Origin: Histoplasma ohiense
Lineage: Eukaryota; Ascomycota; Eurotiomycetes; Onygenales; Ajellomycetaceae
Length of the DNA stretch: 64,000 bases
Direction of reading: 5' to 3'
Assembly: GCA_017607445.1 (NCBI GenBank)
Contig: JAEVHH010000004.1
Coordinates: forward strand, 5,642,001-5,706,000
The notes below the pieces were generated by a model. It searched no databases. It was not told the origin of the DNA and saw only the letters and a list, made by a program, of their open reading frames with translations. Shown piece after piece: positions 1 through 10,653 of this stretch; within the stretch, counting starts at the first letter, position 1; each line of letters starts with the position of its first letter. Position numbers and translations under genes: made by a program.

Positions 1-1603
1 AATTGTATGAAGACTTCACAGACATATTCAATGAGAAAGAAGCTGAAAAGCTTCTCTCTCACTGAGAACTCAGTATAGATCATATAATCAAACTCATCAA
101 AAAAGATAGTAAGAATCCACAATTGCTCTGAGATTCTCTCTACAGTATATCACACAATGAGCTTCTCATTCTATGAAAAATGCTCAATGAATTACTAAAT
201 AAAGACTTTATTTATGTTAGCAACTCATCCACTGCAGCATCTGTATTGTTTGTGAAGAAATCAGAAGAAGGCTTATGATTCTGTGTCAACTATCAAGAAC
301 TCAACAAGATTACACAGAAGAACTGATATCCTCTCTCACTCATCAATGAAATACTTGAATGAATAGAAAAAGTAAAATGATTTATGAAACTTGACATCTC
401 TGCAGTCTTCTACAAGATAAGAATTAATGAAGATGATGAATAACTAACTGTCTTTTGTATGTGTTACAGATTATACAAATGAACAGTGACTCTCTTTGAA
501 TTAGTGAATACTCTGAGTATGTTTCAGAAATACATTAACTGAGCTCTATGAGATCTGCTTGATGAGATTGTCTCAGTATACATGAATGATATCTTGATCT
601 TCATTGATGAATTGCTCACTGAATATTGTAAACACATATGACAAGTTCTTGACTGTCTATGAAAAGCTGAACTGTAAGTGGATATTGATAAATGTGACTT
701 TGAGATCAAGTCTATAACCTATCTAGAATTCATCATCAAAGCTGAAAAAGATGTATGTATGAATTCTAAGAAGATGGAAGCAATCTTCAACTGAGAGACA
801 TCAGTCTTGATAAAAGAGACTAGAAGCTTTCTAGAGTTTGTCAACTTCTACTGAAGATTTATCAAGAATTTCTCTGATATTGTATAATCACTAACAGATC
901 TGATCTGAAAAGACACTGTATTTCAATGAACTGACAATGTGAATACAGTATTCAAAAAGCTGAAGTGTATGTTCACAAACACTCTGATACTGCAATCATT
1001 CAATTCAGATAAGTATACAATTCTCAAAACAGATGTCTCAGATTATGTAGTAGATGAAGCACTGATGCAATATAACAATAAAGATGTTCTATAATCTTAT
1101 GTCTTCATCTTAAAAAAGATGTCATCTACTGAATGTAACTACAAGATCTATGATAAGAAGCTTCTAGTGATCATACAATGTCTTGAAGAATGGAAATCTG
1201 AACTCATGAATGTCAAAAGATTTGAGATTGTTATTGATCATAAGAATCTAGAGTACTTCACAATCACTTGTAAGCTCACTGAGAGATATATATGTTGATC
1301 ATTGTTTCTTAGTCATTTTTTGTTCACAATTTGTTATTGATCTGAAGTAGAGAATATCTTTGTGAATGCTCTGTTTCACTGAGAACAAGATATACCATCT
1401 GATGACTTGAACAACAGATGAAAACACTGAGAGCATTGATTAATCAACTCTGCAATCATAGAAAGTTCTATACAATCAGATGAACTCTGTGTACATATCA
1501 ACCAGTTCTGAGCTCAAGAACTCTTGCTTGAAGAACAATGAAGACTAGTAGCAGAGACAGATGAATTCTGACAACAAGCTGCTGAAGCTGTATGAAGCAA
1601 AGC
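1..1603 (+). pseudogene. A1 pol, reverse transcriptase and RNase H part
   Basis: Degenerate pol segment. It begins in the linker between protease and reverse transcriptase (about 1-110), continues through reverse transcriptase (about 110-780) and RNase H (about 800-1400). The polymerase motif at 579-590 reads Tyr-Met-Asn-Asp, where active enzymes have Tyr-Met-Asp-Asp, so the first catalytic Asp is lost. The connection sequence near 835-870 encodes the FVNFY.RFIKNFS block with TGA at the Arg position. Many TGA codons and a few TAA/TAG break it. The B1 insertion ends it at 1603, and pol resumes at 8734. Confidence 0.9.
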
Positions 1604-1874
1604 TGTAATAGGCGCAACGGAGATATCTATATTAGAAAATAGCTATGTGGCGATAGAAGAACACAGAACACACCAGAATTAATGAAGAGGGACATAGCAC
1701 ACAGCACCATAGGCGGCTGTAGCACATGGTGGTCATCTATATAATGCTCACTGATATCTGTAGATATTAGGAGATCAGTGATTAGCTTTGAATAATAGAG
1801 ATTGCTACCTTCTTAACATTCTATGTGTGTACTTCACACTACTCCCATAATTATACCTACAACCATCTCTTACA
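1604..1874 (+). repeat. B1 5' LTR (271 bp)
   Basis: Starts TGTAATAGGCG and ends CTCTTACA. It aligns along its length with the B1 3' LTR and with the six other family B LTRs. A TATA-like box lies at 1738-1745. Differences from the 3' LTR are almost all C-to-T or G-to-A at CpG and CpC. Confidence 0.96.
1738..1745 (+). promoter_or_regulatory. TATA box in B1 5' LTR
   Basis: TATATAAT, conserved in the family B LTRs. The proposed transcript start at about 1777 lies 39 bp downstream, a normal spacing for a TATA promoter. Confidence 0.6.
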
Positions 1875-1877
1875 ATT

Positions 1878-1886
1878 CTAATCACT
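1878..1886 (+). promoter_or_regulatory. B1 self-priming primer-binding site
   Basis: CTAATCACT begins three bases after the LTR. It is the exact reverse complement of AGTGATTAG at 1777-1785 inside the LTR, about 39 bp after the TATA box where the transcript should start. No TGG-type tRNA binding site is seen here. The same pair is present in B2, B3 and B4. This matches the Tf1/sushi mode, where the 5' end of the RNA folds back to prime minus-strand synthesis. Confidence 0.65.
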
Positions 1887-1960
1887 CTAAACTTTATTTG
1901 AGTGGTCCGTTGTTACGCACACCTACAATAAAGCATGCAACATTAGTTAAAACATGCAAG

Positions 1961-3019
1961 ATGATTTCAACACATGCAAGATCCCTTGAAAACCAACCTG
2001 AATCTTCTACTGTCTCCGATGATCACAATGCGCGTTTGCAACAGTTGAATGATCAAATTCATGAATGAGAGCAGCAATTAGCTATTCTGCATGCACAACA
2101 GCAGCTCAATGAGTTGGAAGCGCAGATTCATGGAGATACTCTCATCAAGCCTCAATTAACCCAGGATATCACCACAGAACCACCGCAAAATCGATCTACA
2201 AATGATATGAATGATGATAATGAAACACCATCAAGGTTGGAGATTAAGGACTATTATTGAGGAAAAAATATGTTAGAATTCAAGGACTATAAAGATCACA
2301 TGTTGACTCTCTTTACACACCACTGCTGGTATTATCAAAAGAAAGAACACAAGATAAATGATGCTAAACTCTACCTTGACACCCACATTAAGCAGAAGTG
2401 GTTGAATTTTGTATCATTGTATGAGAGATGTGGAGGAGCAACACTGTTGACTTTTGACAATATGTTATCACACCTAGAAATGCAAATTAACAATCCACAG
2501 AACCAGCATCAATTAGCAAGTCAAAAGTTTCAGAATGCAAAGCAACAAGAATGACAATTGATACACAATTTCTCTAAATATCTCAAAGACTAGAAATATT
2601 ACTTACCCTCATATAGCAAAGAACAAAGAATGGATAACTTGTGTAGTAAGATGTTGAAGATATTACACACTGAATTTGACCATTGAAATCAAGAGCCTCA
2701 AAACTACAAAGAGTTGCTTTGAACTCTACAGACTCTCAAGGAAAATATGTCAGAGCAATGACATACTATTTGCAAAAAAAGATCTGCAATATTTGTAGAG
2801 AATCAGCATCATTCTGATAGATCTAGCAACTGTCAGAACAAGAGAAAATGAGAGGAACAAATGAATTCAACTGAACAAATCAAGAAAGATAAATATAACT
2901 GAATGAAGAAGTGTTCTCACTGTCATAAGAAGAATCATGTTGCAAATGATTGTTGGATGTTACATCTCAAAAAGTGCAATCAAGTTCAACAAGCAAAAAA
3001 CCAGCAATCTCAATTGTAG
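1961..3019 (+). pseudogene. B1 gag (352 codons)
   Basis: Nucleocapsid and capsid precursor. The start is the ATG at 1961. The N-terminal part (about residues 20-70) is Gln/His-rich and probably coiled coil. Around residues 100-195 lies the capsid-like region (MLEFKDYKDH...). A CX2CX4HX4C zinc knuckle is at 2912-2953 (CSHCHKKNHVANDC), intact. The frame ends at TAG 3017-3019, a stop kept in all four B copies and so probably genuine. Internal TGA codons (for example after residue 35) are decay. All four B gags are exactly 1,059 bp. Confidence 0.85.
2995..3001 (+). other. Putative -1 frameshift site between B1 gag and pol
   Basis: A-AAA-AAC lies exactly in the X-XXY-YYZ register of gag (codons GCA AAA AAC). 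A -1 slip here enters the pol frame before the gag stop at 3017, and pol then runs to TAA 6748-6750 in that frame. B2, B3 and B4 have A-AAA-AAT at the same place. Confidence 0.7.
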
Positions 3020-6000
3020 AAGCAGCTGCTGCATTGAAAATATGAACAACTAAACTGTGAGATAAATGATTATTGATGATGAATACATGAATGCTGACAG
3101 AAGCAGGATGGTCGATGATGTGGACACTAGTGAATTCTGATGCAGATGCAAACTTTGTGTCCCATGCCTGAGCATCAAAATATTTCTCAAAGACAGAAGA
3201 TAAACCAAAAGTAGTGGAAGCAATTGATAATCATAAGATTAAATCATATGAACAACAAAGAGCTGCAATGAAGATTATCAATGATGAACACATTCTCCAA
3301 GAAGAATTCCACCATTTCAAAGAGGCTGACATTAGTGAATATGATGTAATTTTGAACATGCTGTGGTTGAAAGCTGTGAATCCTGATATCAACTGGGTGT
3401 GAAGATGCTGAACCTATAGAAAAGTGTTGAATATTAACCACATACATCTGGATACTGCTAAAGAATTCACAACACTAATTGATGATGGCAATATTATATT
3501 CACTGCCTTATCATTACAAGCTGCGAGTGCAGCAACTGAGCCAAATATCCCAGATGATTATAAAGATTATCTTGATGTATTCCAAGAAGACATATCTGAT
3601 GTGGAACATGCATCTCATGATCATGCCATAGAGCTCAAACCTGGCAAGGAATCCCCATACCAATCAATATATAACTTATCACCTCAAGAACTCTCTGTCC
3701 TCTGAGAATATATTGAAAAGATGTTAGAGAAGAATTGGATATGTCTGTCCAAGAGTCCAGCCAGCACATCAGTGTTATTCACACTGAAGAAAGATGGAAC
3801 TCTGCATCTTTGTGTAGATTATTGAGAATTGAATGAAATAACAGTCAAGAATCAATATCCACTGCCCTTGATAAGTGAAATACTTGATAGATTAGCAGAT
3901 GCCAAAATATATACACAACTGGACCTTAGAGATGCATATCATAGAATTTGCATATGAGCAGAGGATGAATGAAAAACAGCATTTTGAACACAATATGAAC
4001 ACTTTGAATATCTAGTCTTATCTTTTGAGCTAACCAATGTCTCTGTGATCTTTCAATCTTATATCAACAAAGTCCTCAGCAATCTTTTAGATGTATATTG
4101 CATGGCTTATCTTGACAATATTGTAATCTATTCAAACACACTTGATGAACATGTCGTCCATGTTAAGAACATGCTGGAACAGTTAAGGTGATGGAGACTA
4201 TATGCCAAACTTAGTAAGTGTACATTCCATGCAACAGAAATTGGATTTTTGGGTTTTGTGGTTACCACACAGAGCATTACTGTCAAGAAACACTGCATCA
4301 ACACAATTCTAGATTGATCAGAACCATGAACTATAAACAAATTGCAAATATTTCTAGAATTCATCAATTTCTATTGTCAATTCATATACAAGTTCTCGAT
4401 AATAACAGCACCTCTGACTGAATTGTTAAAAGATTACAAAATGAAAAGAGGGAAGAATAATGCATCTGTTCAGTTAGATGAAAACTGCAAACACACAATT
4501 TTGCAGTTAAAAGAATGCTTTACAAAAGCATCATTGTTGATTCACTTTGATCTGCAGTGAAAACTCTGTATAGAAATGGACAGATCTGATGTTGCAATCA
4601 CCACAGTAATATCACAATTAATGAATGATGATCACTGACACCTGATCATGTTTTGGTCTAGAAAGCTCACAGAAACAGAAAGACATTATCAAACATATGA
4701 TCTAGAAATGTTGTCAATTGTAGAAGCTTTCAGACAATGGCATCACTACTTACATGATAGCAGGCACTCAATAACTGTTTTATCTGACCATGTCAATCTC
4801 CAATACTTCATGATGATGAAGCAGCTAAATGGATGTCAGATTCACTGGATGAAAATACTCTCAGTGTTCAATTTTGAAATAGAGCATCATTCTGAGAAAA
4901 ATAATCCCACAGATGCATCAAGTTGTTGCTCAGATTTTGTAAAACATACAGCTCTCTTGACAGAGCTCTCTACTCTGCAAGAGAAGCTGTGTAAGAGAAT
5001 CTTTAAGTCACTAAAGACAAAAGAAAACACAAAGTTAGATCAATGTGTCAAGATGATGTGAAAAGATCTGCAAGCTAATGAAAATTGTTGAGTGAAGAGA
5101 CTCATAGTCATTGATGACAACAATCTCTGCAGAATAAAGAATGCATCTGTGGATGAGAACAAGATCACAGACATTATGAGATTAAATCTAGAGACTCTAA
5201 TACCACAGATTCTAGCTGTCAAGATATTTGAGTTCAAGACAGTCTATCACAAAGAAATAGCTGAATCTATCATCAAACTCTTACTGCAGATTCAGAATAG
5301 AGACACCAGCACATCTGAACTTTGCAGAAGACTAGAGATGAGTGATGCTAGTATAGATAATCATTTGATCTGAGCAGTAGATAAAGATGGCCTGCTCAGA
5401 AAAGATGATAAAGTCTACATACTGCAAGACAAGATCATAAGGCATGAAATAATGAAAATGAACCACAATGATCCCCAAGATGGCCATTTTGAACATGACA
5501 AAATCATCAAAGTGATCAAATGCAAGTACTTGTGGCATGATATGAGCAATGAGATTGCAGAATATGTGAGAACTTGTGATGTTTGCCAACACATCAAGAT
5601 ACCACAGCACAAGTCATATGGGTTGCTACAACCACATCCAGTGCCAGATAAGAAATGACATACAATTAGCATGGACTTTATTGAAGGCCTGTCAGATAAT
5701 AAAAAGAGAAGTCAAACCTATAATGCTATTGTCATATTTGTTGATTTATTCATCAAATGAGCCATAATTGTGCCCACATCTTCAGAGCTAGATGCAGAAG
5801 AACTTGCAGACATTATTGTATGAAGGGTTGTGAAGAACTTTGACCTATCTGTGAACATTATTAGCAATCAAGATTCATTAATAAATAGCAAGTTTTGGTT
5901 GACATTGTGTTATCTGCTTCATGTCTGATGAAAATTATCAACAGCATTCCACCCGCAAACTGATGGCCAGACAGAACAATTGAACCAGGTGATTGAATAT

Positions 6001-6750
6001 TATCTTCACATATATTGCAGCTACCAGTAAGATAATTGGGTAGAATGGATTTCTCTGACACAATGAGCATACAACAACACCTTCCACACATCAATAAAAA
6101 TGACATCATCTGAAGCAATGATCAGCTGACCAACTGAACTTTGCATAGACATGGAACCCTCAAGCACAGATGTGTCAAAATCAGTGATGGAACAAGTGGA
6201 ACAGATGAAGCAAGCAGAGAACAAAATCCAAGAATGTCTGGAAGCCATCAAAGCAGCTGAGAAAAAGTATTATGATCAGTGTCATATATCAAAAAGCTTT
6301 AAGATAGGGGACTGAGTAATGCTGCATGCAAAAAATATATCCATCTTGCAATCCTCACCCAAACTAGATCATTGATTTTTGAGTCTCTTTCAAATAATTG
6401 ATATCCACAGTACACAGACATACAAACTGAAACTCATGCTGCAATATAAAGAAATTCATCCCATATTCCATGTTTCTCTTCTTGAACCATATCACACACA
6501 CAACAGACAAATCCCACAAGCAGAACCAATAATTATAGACACACAAGAGAAATGAAAAGTTGAAGCTATATTAGACAAGCATCAGTATCACAGTCAAACA
6601 CAATATCTTGTCAAATGGAAAGATTGTACAGACACAGATAATTCTTGGGAATCTGAGAAAAACTTGATGAACAGTCAGAAGTACTTGAAACAGTTTAATA
6701 AAATCTATCAGAAGCCAATCAGTAAACAAAAACAAAGAAGACAACAATAA
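2995..6750 (+). pseudogene. B1 pol polyprotein (PR-RT-RNaseH-IN-chromodomain)
   Basis: About 1,252 codons in the -1 frame relative to gag. Protease (about 3120-3400): the active-site triad reads Asn-Ser-Asp where Asp-Ser-Gly is expected. Reverse transcriptase (about 3630-4450): the polymerase box at 4108-4119 is Tyr-Leu-Asp-Asn, so one catalytic Asp is lost. RNase H (about 4560-4960). Integrase: HHCC zinc domain about 5460-5620, first Asp in ISMDFIEG (about 5665), and an intact PQTDGQTE block (about 5950). HPIFHVSLLEPY (about 6455-6490) marks the fungal chromovirus C-terminus. Chromodomain about 6550-6705, with the VKWK core. Internal TGA codons interrupt it throughout. Confidence 0.9.
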
Positions 6751-6763
6751 CTGCTGAATATAC

Positions 6764-7914
6764 TTATTCCACTCAGGGATTAAAAAACAGATCTGCCTCA
6801 GCTTGGTCAGTGTCATTCAAGAAATTGTCACCAAGGCAAACCTGCTTATTATCTCAGATTTCCTCAACTGATGAAGCACAACATTTCAACAATGACTTGA
6901 AAGCTGCAACTGATGATGTAACCATCAGAATCTCATCAATCATTGTTTCAGTCAGAGCCTCAGAAGAACCATCTCATTGAATCTTTCAGATCTTCACAGC
7001 AAAGAATCTAACCACTGCAGTCACAGTGCTCTGCAAAATGTTAACATTCAAAGCATTCACATCAGCAACAATTAGATCCTCAGCAGCATTGATAATCATC
7101 TGAGTCAATTCAACAGCATCCACTGACACCTAATAGAAAGTTAATATTATATACTGTAAAAACATCTGTTTTGAATAATAACTTATCAAAACACAGGCAT
7201 GCTTCATCACTGAGCAGTGCTTGCATTTTTTGCATCAACTCTCAGCAGGCTCACAATGATGGCAGAGGGATATTGTCAAATGTCAAATACAACAACAGCA
7301 ATATACTGCTGTGTTTCTTTCTAACACTTCAATGAAACTGTCCACTTCCTCATCTTCATCTACATTATCAGTCAACTCAAATAACATACCAAGATCTTGG
7401 CTCAGTGAGGATGACACTGATGTAATAGCAGAATGCAAAAACACACTTTCTGAAATGCTGCTATGATCAAATGTCACATTCTGCTGTGACAACAGATCAT
7501 CAGAGTTCATATAGAATTCTAGAACCCCATCTACATTCTTGTAGATCTGCACATCAAGTACAAACCTCACAACAGCAGTTTGATATATAGCAAATCTCTC
7601 ATTCAGAACTTCATCAGAGAGCAGCATCTCATGAAATTCATTGATCAAAGATTGATCAGTTTCATGAAAGCACTCAGACATCTATAACTCATTAGTACCC
7701 TTAACAACCTCAGTTTAAGAAAACTTACAGCAGCACAACTTCTATTTGATATATGGCAGATATGACAGCATATTCATTCATTGTTCACAAAGCAAGAATA
7801 TACTGGAGGGTTCTGCAACCTCTCCAGACAACCCAAGCAAATGCTCTCAATGACAGACAGCATATCACCCTTCATAGACTTCAAACCAGCAACAGAAACA
7901 GCTGGTTCTGACAT
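6764..7914 (-). pseudogene. B1 antisense spliced gene, Cys-rich protein (about 348 residues)
   Basis: Three exons on the strand opposite pol. Exon 1 is 7914-7729 (ATG, MSESAVSVAG..., with Cys/His near its end). Intron 1 is 7728-7682: 47 nt, GTAAGT...TACTAATGA...TAG. Exon 2 is 7681-7187. Intron 2 is 7186-7130: 57 nt, with 5' site now ATAAGT, branch TATTAAC, acceptor TTCTATTAG. Exon 3 is 7129-6764. Intron 1 is not a multiple of three, yet splicing joins the frames. Exon 2 holds a Cys/His cluster ending KKCKHCSV. In-frame stops are almost only TGA. The gene converges on pol with 13 bp between stops. I do not recognise the protein; a zinc-binding role is inference. Confidence 0.7.
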
Positions 7915-8457
7915 TCTATCATAACTTTAATTAGTACCAAGACCTTATTCAAAGAAGGAGGAAAAGCAAAAGCAACAAGAAAGAAAGACAGATGTTGAAG
8001 ATTGAAATCAATATTACAATGATGATCAAAGAAATTGCAACAACACAAAACTCAACCCAAAATGAAAAACACAACCACACAACCAAAACTTCGAATTTCA
8101 CAATAAAAATCACATAGAAAGATACAGCATACTTTGTTTGATAAATTGATGTATTCTTTTTAAATAAAAAATTGTTGATGGTGATGGTGATGATGATTTT
8201 GTTAGAGTACAACTTTTTGGTGTAAAAGTCAAAGAAAAGAGGTTCAGAAGTTGTGTCTAAATCATGATTGGACTGCATTGACATCAGAGATGGAAAAATG
8301 TTCTTCTGAAACAGCAACACTTCAGAATTAACCTCAACAATTAATCCAGCCCAATTCTGTGAACTCTATACAATATTAACCACACAGCATATGTTACAAA
8401 CTTCACATGTTGCAGTAAAAAGTCCTGAGAACCAGGCCTTTGAAGAAGGGAGATAAT
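7915..8457. other. B1 noncoding region upstream of the antisense gene, with polypurine tract
   Basis: AT-rich stretch between the antisense ATG and the 3' LTR, probably holding the antisense promoter and leader. On the minus strand a TACTAAT followed by ...GATAG just before the ATG could be the end of a leader intron. At 8442-8457 a purine run (TGAAGAAGGGAGATAAT, then the LTR) is the plus-strand primer tract. A hydrophobic minus-strand open frame (8320-7949) is not convincing as a gene. Confidence 0.55.
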
Positions 8458-8728
8458 TGTAATAGACACAACAGAGATATCTATATTAGAAAATAGCTAT
8501 ATAGCAATAGAAGAACACAGAACACATCAGAATTAATGAAGAGGGACATAGCACACAGCATCATAGACAGCTGTAGCGCATGGTGGTCGCCTATATAATG
8601 CTCACTGATATCTGTAGATATTAGGAGATCAGTGATTAGCTTTGAATAATAGAGATTGCTACCTTCTTAACATTCTACATGCATACTTCACACTACTCCC
8701 ATAATTATATCTACAACCATCTCTTACA
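8458..8728 (+). repeat. B1 3' LTR (271 bp)
   Basis: Same length as the 5' LTR. Starts TGTAATAGACAC, ends CTCTTACA, and is followed by target duplication AAAGC at 8729-8733. Confidence 0.96.
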
Positions 8729-8733
8729 AAAGC

Positions 8734-10140
8734 ATCTCAATTCCCCACAGATGTATACTCAAGAATGAATATCTCAGCATGTTTGATTGATGATGACAAC
8801 TGTTTACACTTTTGAAATAGACAATGAGTCTCTGATTCAGAACTTCTATGAACATAAATCATGCAAGAAATTCATGATTCACTGATAACTGAACATTCAG
8901 AATATAAAATCATGCACAACATTGTTGTCTGAGAATTCTACTGATTAGATATGTCAAAAGATATACATCAGTTCATACACAACTGTGATTGCTGCAGCTC
9001 AGTGATGATATGATGTAAATGCTGAAAAGAAATGCTGAAGCTTCTATCTGTCTCTGATCAAACTTGATATGATATAGCTATTGATTTTACAGTTTTCTTA
9101 TCTGAAAGCAGAGATTCTATGAACATTCTAGTCATTGTTGATTGACTCAGTAAGAGTGTAATACTACAGCTCTGTGATAAGATGAATGCTGAAGTAGTTG
9201 CAAATGTTTTCATCAGAAGTCTGTTCTATTGTATGCATGATCTGTCTTCATTCATTGTATCAGATAGAGACAGTCAATTCATCAGCACACTCTGAGTCTG
9301 TGTATATCAATTATTAAGAATTGAATGAAAGTTATCAACAGTGTATCACTCAGAGACTGATGAAGCTACTGAGAGAATGATATAAATGATAAAGAACATT
9401 CTCTGTAAGTTCTGCAATTACATACAAGACAACTGAAACAATCTGCTGTCATACACTGAGATTGTGATTAATGATTGAGATTCTGCTACAACAGATATAA
9501 GCTCATTCTTTCTTCTATATGAATACAACTTAGAGGTTCTGAACTTCTCTGAGACTCTCTGAGAAACTGTGTACATCTGCAGTCTCATACAGACAGCAGA
9601 GAATATTGTAAACAAGCTGAAGAAAGTCTGTAAATGAGCAGAAGCTTCAATGATCAGTGTTTAGTAAAATTATAAGAATCAAGCAAACATCAGAAGAAGT
9701 TCTGTGATCTGATATTATATAGAAGACAAAGTCTGATTAGATCTCAAGAATATAAAAATAGATCATCTCTTATATACACTAGATTATCACCACATCAAGT
9801 ATACAGTGAAGAAAATGTTAGATATACATAATTATCAACTCAACACTTCATCTGACATTCACAATGTTTTTCATATGAACCTGCTTCAACCCACAGCTGA
9901 GAATCCATTCCTCTTTCAGAGAATCTCTGATTGACAGTCATCTGTCATTGTAGAAGAAGATAATGAACTCAAGTGAGAAATTGAAGCAATTCTTGAAAAT
10001 AGAACCAACCACTGCTGCTATGAATACCTTGTCAAATGAATAGAATACAATCATTCAACCTGGGAATCTGCATCTATCTTGAAGGACATCAACACTCTCA
10101 ACATCTATGAGTCCTCACTCACTCTGATAGAGAGGGATAA
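8734..10140 (+). pseudogene. A1 pol, integrase and chromodomain part
   Basis: Continuation of A1 pol after B1. The integrase zinc domain (His-His-Cys-Cys) is about 8870-9010. The first catalytic Asp is in the IAIDF block (about 9070). A second Asp is in VSDRDSQF (about 9255). The third block is damaged: the usual PQTDGQTE reads SETDEATE (about 9345). The chromodomain is about 9955-10090, with the YLVKWIEY core. The frame runs through the purine tract (AGAGAGGGATAA) and stops at TAG 10151-10153, inside the 3' LTR. Confidence 0.9.
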
Positions 10141-10653
10141 TGTGATGGATTAGCATCTGTTAGCAATTAACTTATGCAATCAACTTCTGTCATTGTGATT
10201 ATGTGTAATTCTTGATGTTCTTCTGCTCTGTGCTCTGCACTTGTATAGTCTCTAATGATTCTTCTGTGTAGCTTTTAACATTCTTCTGCTCCATGCTCCA
10301 CACTTGTGTAGTTTCTAACAATTCTTTCATATAGCTTTCAATGATTCTTCTGCTCTATACTCTGTGCTTGTGTAGTTTCTAATGATTCTTTCATGTAGCT
10401 TTCAATGATTCTCTCATCTCATGTTTCACATTTGTGTAGTTTCTAACAATTCTTCTGTATAGCTCTTAATGTTCTTCTGCTCTGCACTCCACTGTGAAGT
10501 GGCTTCTGATATTCTTTCACTCTGAATTTCTCTCTATAAGAATCTTCTTTGTATGATCTTTTCTTCTGATTTCTTTTCTCTTTCTTTTCTTAATCAATTC
10601 ATAATCTGTAATTAGGATAGTATCAAATTGTTAATCGAAGTACGCCCGTTACA
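10141..10653 (+). repeat. A1 3' LTR (513 bp)
   Basis: Starts TGTGATGGATTAG and ends GTACGCCCGTTACA. It is 21 bp shorter than the 534-bp family A form and contains the 63-bp tandem U3 repeats. The last 25 bp keep CpG sites. A five-base ACACT follows and could be the target duplication, but the left flank is outside the window. Confidence 0.95.

Larger units (their letters stand above)
1604..8728 (+). mobile_element. Element B1, full-length Ty3/gypsy family B
   Basis: Complete LTR retrotransposon of 7,125 bp: LTR 1604-1874, gag, pol with chromodomain, an antisense spliced gene, and LTR 8458-8728. Ends are TGTAATA...CTCTTACA. The target duplication is AAAGC on both sides (1599-1603 and 8729-8733), and joining the flanks restores family A sequence. 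It belongs to the same family as B2, B3 and B4. B1 retains more CpG in its first 600 bp than most of the window. Confidence 0.97.
1..10653 (+). mobile_element. Element A1, Ty3/gypsy family A (5' part outside window)
   Basis: Chromodomain Ty3/gypsy LTR retrotransposon whose 5' LTR, gag and protease lie left of the window. Visible parts are reverse transcriptase and RNase H (1-1603), integrase and chromodomain (8734-10140) and the 3' LTR (10141-10653). B1 (1604-8728) interrupts it between RNase H and the integrase zinc domain, with target duplication AAAGC at 1599-1603 and 8729-8733. Immediately after the 3' LTR, at 10654, the sequence enters the middle of another family A reverse transcriptase, so A1 was itself inserted into A2. 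The reading frame is destroyed, mostly by TGA. Confidence 0.93.

Noticed and set aside
3244..3447. Minus-strand ORFs opposite gag and pol (such as 3447-3244, 4367-4128, 5610-5332, 6118-5861)
   Set aside because: They are shadows of pol that recur only because the copies are homologous. They lack start context and intron signals, unlike the antisense gene in the 3' region.
7949..8320. Membrane-like minus-strand ORF upstream of the B antisense gene (also near 27962-28369, 40117-40326 and 40768-41151)
   Set aside because: Hydrophobicity comes from AT- and pyrimidine-rich sequence. Frames differ in extent between copies, and the 40768 version starts inside another element's LTR.
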